Below, piece after piece: positions 9,374 to 17,285 of a DNA stretch of 64,000 bases (position 1 is the stretch's first letter; every line of letters begins with the position of its first letter). Made by a program: the position numbers and the translations under genes. Below the pieces are notes generated by a model, which was given only the letters and a program-made list of their open reading frames with translations, did not search any database and was not told the DNA's origin. Where the stretch lies: NCBI RefSeq assembly GCF_001667015.1, contig NZ_LZIS01000257.1, positions 1 through 64,000 of the forward strand, given 5' to 3'. This DNA is from Mycobacterium sp. E3198. GTDB lineage: Bacteria; Actinomycetota; Actinomycetes; Mycobacteriales; Mycobacteriaceae.

Positions 9374-9870
9374 CGGGGCGCCCGCTCGGCCGGCGCGCCG
9401 TACATGGCGACGAGCACGCTGCGGTCAAGGCTGTTCTGAGACCACACACCCATCTGCGTGTAGGCGCAGTTCCGCATGATCGCCAGGTAGGCGGGGTTGT
9501 TGTACCACTGGTTGATCACCTCGACGTTGTTGATGGCCAGCGCCGGATTGATCGCCACGGTCTCGGCGACACCCCCGCGGTAGCCGGCGGCGCTTGCCCG
9601 CTGCTGCGGAGTCGAGCCATCGGATCCGACGTCACCGTCGAGGGAGCGGTTGCCGAGCACGTCGTCGGTGTGCCATTGCGCCGCCAATTGCAGCTGGGGG
9701 TTGATTTTCACATCGTTGGTGCAACCGGCGTTGTGTTGGACGGTGTAGACGTTCGCGACGACGCCGTCGTTGAGCCGCTTGTTGTCCGCCTTCACAATTG
9801 GCGCGCTGCCGAGGGTTTGACCCATGACAATGGTCAGTATCGGCAGCCACGCGGCGTGGTGCGGTTTCAT
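9370..9870 (-). CDS. CAP-domain (SCP/PR-1-like) secreted protein
   Basis: 166 residues from MKPHHAAW. A signal peptide (about 1-28, cleaved near VKADN) precedes a short bacterial CAP domain: LNDGVVANVYTVQHNAGC, LAAQWHTDDVLGNR (the conserved His), GYRGGVAETVA (the conserved Glu), and NNPAYLAIMRNCAYTQMGVW. Actinobacterial CAP proteins are exported, and some in other organisms bind sterols or lipids. That would suit a lipid importer but is inference here. The start at 9870 overlaps the STAS-like gene stop by 4 bp (ATGA). A 12-codon upstream extension is less likely. Confidence 0.88.
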   Translation of the reverse strand: MKPHHAAWLPILTIVMGQTLGSAPIVKADNKRLNDGVVANVYTVQHNAGCTNDVKINPQLQLAAQWHTDDVLGNRSLDGDVGSDGSTPQQRASAAGYRGGVAETVAINPALAINNVEVINQWYNNPAYLAIMRNCAYTQMGVWSQNSLDRSVLVAMYGAPAERAPR

Positions 9871-10262
9871 CCGCCAGCGCGCTTGCCGTGGGGCTGCGCG
9901 ATCCATTGGCGCGCATCATCGGCTTTCGCCTCGTCAAACGTGCGGTACCGCCCGGGCCACAGAAACCCGAAGAGCTCGCTGAATTTGGCCATGTGCTTCA
10001 CCCATTCCGCATCGCTGACGATCGCGCAGCGATCCCAGTCGAAGTAGTGACCGATACCGAACTTGGAATCCGCCCAGATCGCGCCGGGACCGAAGCTGGC
10101 AAAGTCGGGCGCGATCTCCAGATAGATGCCCACCCTTTCGTGCCGGCCCAGCTTGTCTTCGAAGCCGGGTATCAGCACCTCGTCGTAATCCGCCTTGGTC
10201 ACGTGCCCGTGGAAAGCAAACGCGGCGACGTCGTCGGGGAAATCCCGGAGCATCTCGATCAC
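9867..10262 (-). CDS. SpoIIAA-like / STAS-SEC14 family cytosolic protein
   Basis: 131 residues. The pattern FHGHVTKADYDEVLIPGFED, RVGIYLEIAPDF, WADSKFGIGHYFDWDRCAIVSD and the end FLWPGRYRTFDEAKADDARQWI is that of the SpoIIAA-like (DUF3478) family, related to STAS and CRAL-TRIO folds. It has no signal peptide, so it is cytosolic. Related STAS-type folds bind lipids or act as regulators, and MlaB, a STAS protein, binds the E. coli Mla permease. GTG start with GAGGAG about 8 bases upstream. First gene of the mce unit by 4-bp coupling to the CAP gene. Confidence 0.82.
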   Translation of the reverse strand: MIEMLRDFPDDVAAFAFHGHVTKADYDEVLIPGFEDKLGRHERVGIYLEIAPDFASFGPGAIWADSKFGIGHYFDWDRCAIVSDAEWVKHMAKFSELFGFLWPGRYRTFDEAKADDARQWIAQPHGKRAGG

Positions 10263-10408
10263 GAAGCCTCCTCACCGGACAAATCGCAGGTGGGGTCATC
10301 GTCTCCGCGCCGAACGTGGCCGCCTAGGGGCCAAAGTCATCGGAACATGCGACCGCTGGCAGCTATTTCGGAGCGCCGACGGCCCCGCACGCCCCGCGCG
10401 CGACTGAG

Positions 10409-10420
10409 GTAGTCGACTAC
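10409..10420. promoter_or_regulatory. 12-bp perfect palindrome, candidate operator
   Basis: GTAGTCGACTAC is a perfect 12-bp palindrome in the 247-bp divergent gap between the mce-unit start (10262) and the small gene at 10510. Such symmetry between divergent genes is a common operator layout. No regulator gene lies next to it, so the ligand and target are unknown. The rest of the gap shows no recognisable motif. Confidence 0.35.
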
Positions 10421-10509
10421 GCATGCCACGGGGCCATCGTCGGCCTTACGGTTGGTGCGCCAACCACCGCTTGCCCGGTCAAGGCGCCACATCGGAAAAG
10501 AGGAAGACG

Positions 10510-10800
10510 ATGTTGGGATCACCCACGGGCCTCGACGAGCCCATCAACCGACAGCCCCCGGCTGCCCCGTCGGTGGAGGTGACATCCACCGAGGTACTGA
10601 TCAGCACGCAGCAGGTGGTGTTCGGCACCGCGGCCGCGCTGGGGGCGCGCCGCACGAGCATCGGCGGCCGGCTGGTCGCCACCGCGCGGCGGATGCTCAC
10701 CACCGCGACCGATGCGTCGGTCCCGGAGCGCCGGCATTACCCGAAGCGTTACGGGTTCCTCGAGAACGCCCTCATGGCACGCGAAATGGAAAGATTATGA
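10510..10800 (+). CDS. Hypothetical 96-residue protein
   Basis: Not recognised. Start chosen at ATG 10510 because GAGGAAG lies 6-12 bases upstream. The longer open frame before it has no ribosome site. The protein has a Pro/Ser-rich N-terminus, a polar Ala/Arg-rich middle (ARRTSIGGRLVATARRM) and an acidic-basic C-terminus (RHYPKRYGFLENALMAREMERL). No signal peptide or clear membrane helix. Its stop overlaps the ATG of a 38-residue membrane peptide gene, so the two are translated together. Confidence 0.7.
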   Translation: MLGSPTGLDEPINRQPPAAPSVEVTSTEVLISTQQVVFGTAAALGARRTSIGGRLVATARRMLTTATDASVPERRHYPKRYGFLENALMAREMERL

Positions 10801-10913
10801 ACGTTATCGTCGCACTTGCGTCCGCGATGTTGATGGTGATGATCGCGAAGGGGATCTACAGCCTGCAGTGGTGGCTCGAGCGCAGCGACTACATCCGTCA
10901 TTTCGAGGACTGA
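10797..10913 (+). CDS. 38-residue single-pass membrane peptide
   Basis: Begins at ATG 10797 inside the stop of the upstream gene (ATGA). Residues 1-20 form a hydrophobic helix (MNVIVALASAMLMVMIAKGI), followed by a Trp pair and a charged tail, YSLQWWLERSDYIRHFED. The arrangement is that of a small bitopic inner-membrane protein with its tail in the cytoplasm or at the interface. Function unknown. Coupling and compact design argue that it is real, not chance. Confidence 0.62.
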   Translation: MNVIVALASAMLMVMIAKGIYSLQWWLERSDYIRHFED

Positions 10914-11000
10914 CCGCCCGCGCCCGGACGGCTGCCGCGGCGGCACGCCGAGGAAAGAGTTCGTGCCGAAATCCCGTGGCGCCTCCTAGAATTGTGCGGA

Positions 11001-12512
11001 ATGAGGGTCGGCATCGACTTTGGCACCACCCACACCGTCGTTGCGGCCGTCGACCGCGGTAATTATCCGGTCATCTCGTTCGACGGGCTGGACGCCTGGC
11101 CCTCGGTCATCGCCGCCAACGCCGCTGGGGAGCTGCGGTTCGGGGCGGACGCGGCCGCCGTCCGGCACGAGCCGGGCTGGTCGGTGCTGCGGTCGTTCAA
11201 ACGCCTCCTCAACGAGGCCGGACCGCAGACCGAGGTGACCCTGGCCGGCCGCAGCCACCGGTTGGCCGACCTGCTCACCGGCTTTCTGGCCCAACTCAAA
11301 CGCGATCTGCAGCGTCGCTCGAACGCCACCCTGGCGCCGGGCGAAACCATCGAGGCGGCGATCAGCGTGCCCGCCAACGCCTCCAGCGCGCAGCGGCTGC
11401 TGACGCTCGACGCGTTCGTCGCCGCAGGTTTCCACGTCGTCGCGCTGCTGAACGAGCCGTCGGCCGCCAGCCTGGAGTACGCGCACCGGTACCGCTCCAC
11501 CATCACCGCCAAACGCGAGTACGTCCTCGTCTACGACCTCGGCGGCGGCACGTTCGACGCGTCGCTGCTGAAGATGACCGGGCACGAGAACGAGGTCGTC
11601 GTCAGCGAAGGCATTCAGCGCCTCGGCGGCGACGACTTCGACGAGGCGATCGCGGATCTCGTCCTCGCCCGGCTGAACTTGCCGGGGGTGGACCCCGCCA
11701 TTCGCGAGTTACTCCGGGAGGAGTGCGCCGCCCGCAAGGAGGCCGTCGGGCCGCAGACCCGCCGTTTCCTGGTGGACCTCACCGGCGTCGACGCGGTCGA
11801 CCGGCCACCCTTCTCCTGCGGCATCGACGACGTCTACTCCGTCTGCGCGCCGCTCGTCGACACGACGACCGAACTGCTGCACCGCGTCCTGCACGGTCCC
11901 GCTCCCGGCGTGACGTGGTCGGAGGTGGCGGGCATCTACGTGGTCGGCGGGGCGGGCGGCTTCCCGCTGATTTCCCGGATGCTGCGCACGGCATTCGGCG
12001 AGAAGCGGGTGAAGCGCTCGCCGCACCCGTTTGCCGCGACGGCCATCGGCCTGGCGGTCTTCCTGGACAAGGAGGCGGGTTTCGAGTTGTCCGAACGCTT
12101 TTCGCGGCACTTCGGGGTCTTCCGCGAGGCGCAGGCCGGCACCGACGTGGTGTTCGACCCGATCGTGCCGAAGGACGCCTCGCTCCCCGCGGACACCCCA
12201 CTGGTCGTCCGGCGGACCTACCGGGCGGCGCACAACATCGGGCATTTCCGGTTCGTGGAGTGCAGCCGGCTGGTCGACGGGCGCCCTGACGGCGACGTGA
12301 CGCCCTACGATCCGGTCCTGTTTCCCTTCGACCCCGCCCTCTACGACCGCGACGACCTCGGGCGGCAAACGGTCGGCCGCTTCAGCGACGGACCCGACGT
12401 CGAGGAGCGCTACGTCGTCGCCCCCGGCGGCGCGGTGGAGGTGACGCTGACGACGCACCCGGCCGGCTTCGAGCGCACGTTCCGGCTGGAGCGGTGTGCG
12501 GTGGCGAGTTAG
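11001..12512 (+). CDS. Hsp70-like ATPase with short C-terminal domain
   Basis: 503 residues. The actin-like ATPase domain is clear: phosphate-1 motif GIDFGTTHT (4-12), phosphate-2 motif DLGGGTFDASLL near 179, LNEPSAASLEYA, and adenosine motif YVVGGAGGFPLISRML near 313. The substrate-binding half is only about 120 residues and lacks the DnaK helical lid, so it is one of the truncated Hsp70 homologues of actinobacteria rather than DnaK. No J-domain or GrpE gene lies nearby. ATG at 11001 is preferred over an in-frame TTG three codons upstream. Its client is unknown. Confidence 0.88.
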   Translation: MRVGIDFGTTHTVVAAVDRGNYPVISFDGLDAWPSVIAANAAGELRFGADAAAVRHEPGWSVLRSFKRLLNEAGPQTEVTLAGRSHRLADLLTGFLAQLKRDLQRRSNATLAPGETIEAAISVPANASSAQRLLTLDAFVAAGFHVVALLNEPSAASLEYAHRYRSTITAKREYVLVYDLGGGTFDASLLKMTGHENEVVVSEGIQRLGGDDFDEAIADLVLARLNLPGVDPAIRELLREECAARKEAVGPQTRRFLVDLTGVDAVDRPPFSCGIDDVYSVCAPLVDTTTELLHRVLHGPAPGVTWSEVAGIYVVGGAGGFPLISRMLRTAFGEKRVKRSPHPFAATAIGLAVFLDKEAGFELSERFSRHFGVFREAQAGTDVVFDPIVPKDASLPADTPLVVRRTYRAAHNIGHFRFVECSRLVDGRPDGDVTPYDPVLFPFDPALYDRDDLGRQTVGRFSDGPDVEERYVVAPGGAVEVTLTTHPAGFERTFRLERCAVAS

Positions 12513-12546
12513 TGAGTCTGTTCCGCCGCGGCGATAGCGTCGGACT

Positions 12547-13425
12547 ATGGCACAGATCGATTTGGACGCGCTGTCCACCCCCGAACACGGCTACACCGTC
12601 AACGACGAGGACGACGACGACCCGGTCCTGCTCGATCGGGACGGCAATCACGTCGACACGTGGCGCGAGCGATACCCCTACGACCAGCGCATGCCGCGCG
12701 ACGAATACGAGCACCTCAAGCGCCGCCTGCAGATCGAACTGCTCAAGCTGCAAAACCACAGCAAGCGCACCGGCGCCCGGCACGTCATCGTGTTCGAGGG
12801 ACGCGACGCCGCCGGCAAGGGCGGCACCATCCAGCGATTCATGGAACACCTCAATCCCCGCAACGCGCGGGTGGTGGCCCTCGAGAAGCCGTCGGAACGC
12901 GAACGGACGCAGTGGTACTTCCAGCGCTACATCGGCCACCTGCCGGCCGGCGGCGAGATCGTCTTGTTCGACCGCTCGTGGTACAACCGCGCCGGCGTCG
13001 AGAAGGTGATGGGCTTTTGCACCCCGGGCCAGTACGCCGAATTCATGGAGCAGGCGCCGCCCTTCGAACGGATGCTGGTCGACAACGGGATAAGCCTGAC
13101 CAAGTTCTGGTTCTCGGTGTCACCCGCCGAGCAGCGGACCCGGTTCGCCGTCCGGTTGGTCGACCCGGTCCGGCAGTGGAAGTTCTCGCCGATGGACCTG
13201 GAGTCGATCAACCGCTGGGACGACTACACCGAGGCCAAGGAGGCGATGTTCGAGGCGACCGACACCAATGTCGCCCCGTGGATCGTGGTGCGCAGCAACG
13301 ACAAGAAGCGCGCCCGGATCAACGCCATGCGCTACGTTCTCGCCAAGTCCGATTATGACGACAAGGACGACGAGGTCGTGGGCGAGCCGGACCCGCAGAT
13401 CGTGGGCCGCGCGCTGACGGACTGA
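12547..13425 (+). CDS. ppk2: Polyphosphate kinase 2 (PPK2 family)
   Basis: 292 residues, the length of single-domain PPK2. The Walker A is GRDAAGKGG (85-93), the Walker B/active loop FDRSWYNRAGVE (141-152), and the lid has RFAVRLVDPVRQWKFSP with the typical SINRWDDYTEAKEAMF. PPK2 uses polyphosphate to phosphorylate nucleoside diphosphates (Rv3232c is the M. tuberculosis homologue). It acts in the cytosol, linking polyphosphate stores to nucleotide pools. It starts 34 bases after the Hsp70-like gene and may be cotranscribed. The N-terminal acidic stretch EDDDD is unremarkable for the family. Confidence 0.94.
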   Translation: MAQIDLDALSTPEHGYTVNDEDDDDPVLLDRDGNHVDTWRERYPYDQRMPRDEYEHLKRRLQIELLKLQNHSKRTGARHVIVFEGRDAAGKGGTIQRFMEHLNPRNARVVALEKPSERERTQWYFQRYIGHLPAGGEIVLFDRSWYNRAGVEKVMGFCTPGQYAEFMEQAPPFERMLVDNGISLTKFWFSVSPAEQRTRFAVRLVDPVRQWKFSPMDLESINRWDDYTEAKEAMFEATDTNVAPWIVVRSNDKKRARINAMRYVLAKSDYDDKDDEVVGEPDPQIVGRALTD

Positions 13426-13443
13426 CCGAAGGGAGGCATCCTC

Positions 13444-14271
13444 ATGTCCACCTGGCTGATCACCGGCTGCTCGACGGGGCTGGGCCGCGCGCTCGCCGAG
13501 GCCGTCATCGCGGCCGGCCACAACGCCGTCGTCACCGCGCGCGACGTCGCGAAGGTCGCCGACCTGGCCGAGACCACGCCGGAGCGGGTGCTGGCCGTCG
13601 CCCTCGACGTCACCAAGCCCGCGCAGGTCACCTCCGCCGTGCGGCGGGGTCACGAGCGGTTCGGCGGGCTCGACGTCCTGGTCAACAACGCCGGCTACGG
13701 CTACCGCGCCGCCGTCGAAGAGGGCGACGACGCCGAGATCCGGGAGTTGTTCGAGACGCACTTCTTCGGCACCGTCGCGATGATCAAGGCGGTGCTGCCA
13801 GGCATGCGGGCGCGCCGCAGCGGCGCGATCGTCAACATCTCCTCGATCGGCGCGACGGTGACCCCGGTGGGATCCGGCTACTACGCGGCGGCCAAGGCCG
13901 CCATGGAGGGCATCAGCGGGGCCCTGCGCGGTGAGCTCGCGCCGCTGGGCATCTCGGTCACGGTCGTCGAGCCCGGCGCCTTCCGCACCGACTTCGCCGG
14001 TCGCTCGCTGGCGCAGTCGGCCGCGGTTATCGACGACTACGCGGCCACCGCCGGGCAGCGGCGCAAGGAAAACGACACCATGCACGGCAACCAGGCCGGC
14101 GACCCCGCCAAGGCCGCCACCGCGATCATCACGGCCGTCGAGTCAAGCGAGCCGCCCGGGTTCCTGCTGCTGGGCCCCGACGCCCTGGCCCTCTACCGCC
14201 ATGTCGCGGACGCCCGCGCCGGCGAGATCGCGAAATGGGAAGGGCTGAGTAGCGGCACCAATTTCGACTGA
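13444..14271 (+). CDS. Short-chain dehydrogenase/reductase
   Basis: 275 residues, classical SDR. The cofactor motif GCSTGLG is at 8-14, with NNAGYGY near 80, catalytic Ser in VNISSIG, and the YxxxK motif YYAAAK. Arg at the end of strand 2 (TARD) suggests NADP(H) preference. The residues after the active site (EPGAFRTDFAGRSL) place it with the large group of mycobacterial SDRs annotated only as oxidoreductases. The substrate is unknown. It has AGGGAG-like (gaagggaggc) ribosome binding just upstream and follows ppk2 by 18 bases. Confidence 0.9.
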   Translation: MSTWLITGCSTGLGRALAEAVIAAGHNAVVTARDVAKVADLAETTPERVLAVALDVTKPAQVTSAVRRGHERFGGLDVLVNNAGYGYRAAVEEGDDAEIRELFETHFFGTVAMIKAVLPGMRARRSGAIVNISSIGATVTPVGSGYYAAAKAAMEGISGALRGELAPLGISVTVVEPGAFRTDFAGRSLAQSAAVIDDYAATAGQRRKENDTMHGNQAGDPAKAATAIITAVESSEPPGFLLLGPDALALYRHVADARAGEIAKWEGLSSGTNFD

Positions 14272-14274
14272 GCC

Positions 14275-15231
14275 TCAGCCGCGCACCGCGGGCAGCACGT
14301 CGCGCTCCCACGCCGCGAAGAACCCGTCCATGTCCGGACCGATCTGCTGCACGTAGACCTCGTCGATGTCGGCGTCGACGTACTTGCGGACCTGGGCGAT
14401 GTGCTTGTCGGGCTCCGGCCCGCACGCGACGCTCTCGGCGACCGTCTCCGGCGGCACCAGCGACATGAGCGCGGCAAAGTCCTTGGGCCGCGGCAAGATC
14501 TGCGAGGTCTGCCCCGGCAGCCCCTCGTTGCCCCACAACCGGTGCGCGACCTTCAGCGCGGCGTCGGCGTCGGCGTCCCAGCTCACCTTGGTGCCGGCCT
14601 GCACCGGCTTGTCGCCCCCACCGGAGTCCCGGAACGTCTTGACCAGATCGGCCTCGGGCATCGCCAGCACGTAGCCGTCGCCGATGCGCCCGGCCAGCTC
14701 CGCGCCCTGCGGACCGAACCCGGACACGTAGATCGGCACCGGCCGCTCGGGCCGGGTGTAGATGCGCGCCTCCTGGACCTCGTAGTGCTTGCCGTGGTGG
14801 CTCACCTCGTCGCCCCGGTGCAGCAACCGGATGACGTCGACCGCCTCCTCCAGCATTTCCTGGCGTACCGCCACCGACGGCCAGCTGTCGCCCAGGATGT
14901 GCTCGTTGAGCGCCTCGCCGCTGCCGACCCCGAGCACGAAACGACCGTCGAGCTGCACGGCCGCGGTGGCCGACGCCTGAGCGACGATTGCCGGATGCGT
15001 CCGCACGGTCGGGCAGGTGACGGCCGTGCTGACGGGCAGCGACGTCGCCTCCGACAGCGCGCCGATCACTCCCCACACGAACGGGCTCTGGCCCTGCTCG
15101 TCGTTCCACGGATGGAAGTGGTCCGAGATCCACAGCGCATCGAACCCGGCGGCCTCCGCGCGCTTGGCCTGGTCGAGGAGTTCCTTCGGGCCGAACTGCT
15201 CACTGGACAGGAAATATCCGAACTTGGTCAT
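14275..15231 (-). CDS. F420-dependent LLM oxidoreductase, glucose-6-phosphate-dehydrogenase-like
   Basis: 318 residues of the luciferase-like TIM-barrel family. It shares marks of the Fgd group: SSEQFGPKELL at 9-19, ISDHFHPW around 35-42 (the active His), and GVGSGEALNEH near 102 (the general-acid Glu). Fgd enzymes oxidise glucose 6-phosphate to make reduced F420. However, Fgd1 is longer and differs, so this could be a paralogue with another substrate (many TIGR03557-type proteins exist). Convergent with the SDR before it (3-base gap). Confidence 0.85.
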   Translation of the reverse strand: MTKFGYFLSSEQFGPKELLDQAKRAEAAGFDALWISDHFHPWNDEQGQSPFVWGVIGALSEATSLPVSTAVTCPTVRTHPAIVAQASATAAVQLDGRFVLGVGSGEALNEHILGDSWPSVAVRQEMLEEAVDVIRLLHRGDEVSHHGKHYEVQEARIYTRPERPVPIYVSGFGPQGAELAGRIGDGYVLAMPEADLVKTFRDSGGGDKPVQAGTKVSWDADADAALKVAHRLWGNEGLPGQTSQILPRPKDFAALMSLVPPETVAESVACGPEPDKHIAQVRKYVDADIDEVYVQQIGPDMDGFFAAWERDVLPAVRG

Positions 15232-15367
15232 GGCGGCGGGCTACCCCCTGCGCGGTGGCTTATGCCTCGCGCCGCCACCCGAGACCGATCCCCGCCCCGA
15301 CGATAATCCCTTCGCTATTTAGGAGAAGGCTGTTCTCCTGAACCGAGAGACACCTTACGATCGGTGG

Positions 15368-16144
15368 GTGCCCCCCACGCTGGAACTCGACCGGCCCCGC
15401 GACGGCGTCGTCGTCGTCCGGCTGAACCGTCCGGAGCGGCTGAACGCCGTCAACGCGGCCATGCAAACCGAATTGGCGGCCGCCCTCGGCGATTTGGCGG
15501 GCGATTCCTCGGCGCGTGCCGTCGTGCTCACCGGCGCCGGTCGCGGCTTTTGCGCCGGGATCGACGTCCGCGACTTCGGGCCCGACGTCCCCGAGGCAAC
15601 GGCCCCGGCGCTGGACCGGATGCGCTTCCAGGAGGGCATGGCCGCGCTCGCCGAACGCATCCGGGAGGTGCCGCAGCCCGTCATCGCCGCCGTCAACGGC
15701 CCGTGCGTCGGCGCGGGTTTCGCGCTGTGCCTGGCCGCCGACATCCGAATCTGTTCGGCGCAAGCCTCGTTCGGCAACGGGGCCATCCTGCTCGGCCTGT
15801 CGGGCGCCGAGATGGGCATGAGCTATCACCTCCCCCGCATCGTCGGCACCAGCGTCGCGGCCGACTGGATGCTGACCGGACGCACGGTATCGGCCGGCGA
15901 AGCCGATCGGCGGGGGCTGGTCAGCGAGGTCGTCGAACCCGATCGCCTGGCCGGCCGCGCCGTCGAGTTGGCGTCGCTGATCGCCGGGCTCGCGCCGCTC
16001 GGCGTGCAACTCACCAAGCGCGCGCTCCAGGTCAATACCGACGCGGCGGGCCTGCCCGCGGCGCTGGAACTCGAGAACCGTAACCAGGTGATCGCGCATG
16101 CCACCGAGGAAGCGGCCGAACGCCGCGCGAAGTGGTCCCGGTGA
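15368..16144 (+). CDS. Enoyl-CoA hydratase/isomerase (crotonase family)
   Basis: 258 residues from a GTG start. Crotonase fold signatures are the oxyanion-hole segments GAGRGFCAGIDV (about 57-68) and NGPCVGAGFALCLAADIR (about 112-130), and LLGLSGAEMGMSYHLPRIVG carrying one acidic active-site residue. The Glu usually found at the first catalytic position (as in rat ECH-1 Glu144) appears replaced by a hydrophobic segment (GNGAILL), so isomerase or another crotonase chemistry is possible. First gene of an acyl-CoA operon. Its stop overlaps the next start by 4 bp (GTGA). Confidence 0.9.
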   Translation: MPPTLELDRPRDGVVVVRLNRPERLNAVNAAMQTELAAALGDLAGDSSARAVVLTGAGRGFCAGIDVRDFGPDVPEATAPALDRMRFQEGMAALAERIREVPQPVIAAVNGPCVGAGFALCLAADIRICSAQASFGNGAILLGLSGAEMGMSYHLPRIVGTSVAADWMLTGRTVSAGEADRRGLVSEVVEPDRLAGRAVELASLIAGLAPLGVQLTKRALQVNTDAAGLPAALELENRNQVIAHATEEAAERRAKWSR

Positions 16145-17285
16145 CCGGCCCGCTGACCGGCGTGCGCATCGTGATGATGGGCGGCCTGGGGCCGGCCCCC
16201 TTGTGCGGAATGTTGTTGGGCGACTTGGGTGCGGACGTGGTTCGCGTGGACCCGGTCTCGGGTGTGGACGGCGCGCTGCCCATCGACTACACGGTCCGGC
16301 GCAGCCAGCGGTCGCTGGCCGCCGACGTCAAGGATCCCCGGGGCGCTGAACTGGTGCACACCCTGGCCGCCGACGCGGACGCCTTCGTCGACGTCTTCCG
16401 GCCCGGCGTTGCCGAACGGCTGGGCATCGGGCCGGACGCCTTGCGGGAGCGCAATCCTCGCCTGGTGTATGCCCGGATGACGGGCTACGGCCAGGACGGG
16501 CCGCTGGCCGGGCACGCCGGCCACGACATCAATTACATCGCGCTGGCCGGAGCCCTGCACGGCATCGGCACCGCCGAATCGCCGCTGCCGCCACTGAATC
16601 TGGTCGGCGACTACGGCGGCGGCGGCATGCTCCTGGCCGTGGGGCTGCTCAGCGCGATCCTCGAAGCCCGCCAGTCCGGTGCGGGTCAGGTCCTCGACGT
16701 GGCGATGGTCGACGGCGCCGCGACGCTGATGGCGCCGTACTTCGGGATGGTGGCCGCGGGCACCTGGCGCGATCACCGGCAGGACAATCTGCTCGACGGC
16801 GCGGCCCACTTCTACGGCACCTACGCCACGGCCGACGGGGGCCACGTCGCCGTCGGCGCGATGGAACGAAAGTTCTACGCCGAGCTGTGCGATCGCCTCG
16901 GCGTCGACGTGCCCCAGGATCAGGACCGGCCGGCGACGTGGGCCGCCCACCGCGCCGAGCTGGCCGGGCGCTTCGCCGAAAAGACCCGCGACGAGTGGGA
17001 GCGGATTCTCGATTCGCCGGGATGCTGTGCGACGCCGGTGCTTTCGCTGCACGAGGCGCCCCTGCATCCCCACGCCGCCGCGCGCCGCGCCTTCTCGAGG
17101 TCGACGGCGTCACGCAACCCGCGCCCGCGCCACGCTTCTCGCGCACCCGGCCCGCGGCGCCGTCGGGCCCCGCGCTGCCGGGCGACCACACGCGCGCACT
17201 GCTGCGCGAGCTGGGACTGGACACCCGAGCCATCACCGAACTCGTCGATACCGGCGTGGTGGCACAGAGCAAGAGGGGACGATAA
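16141..17285 (+). pseudogene. Class III CoA-transferase / alpha-methylacyl-CoA racemase family, frameshifted
   Basis: The first 317 or so codons read as a good family III CoA transferase (GVRIVMMGGLGPAPLCGMLLGDLGADVVRV; the Asp in HAGHDINYIALAGALH is the catalytic Asp). The frame then breaks near 17094: TTCTCGAGG stands where TTCCTCGAGG would keep the reading AFLEVDGV. After the break the correct C-terminus (EVDGVTQPAPAPRFSRT ... to QSKRGR) continues in another frame to a TAA at 17283-17285, directly before the next gene. One missing C restores a 381-residue protein. Without it, translation runs to 17403 into the dehydrogenase gene. Either a real mutation or a sequence error. Confidence 0.85.

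Noticed and set aside
10323..10345. AGGGGCCAAAGTCATCGGA seen as a possible DosR box
   Set aside because: Too many mismatches to the DosR consensus palindrome.
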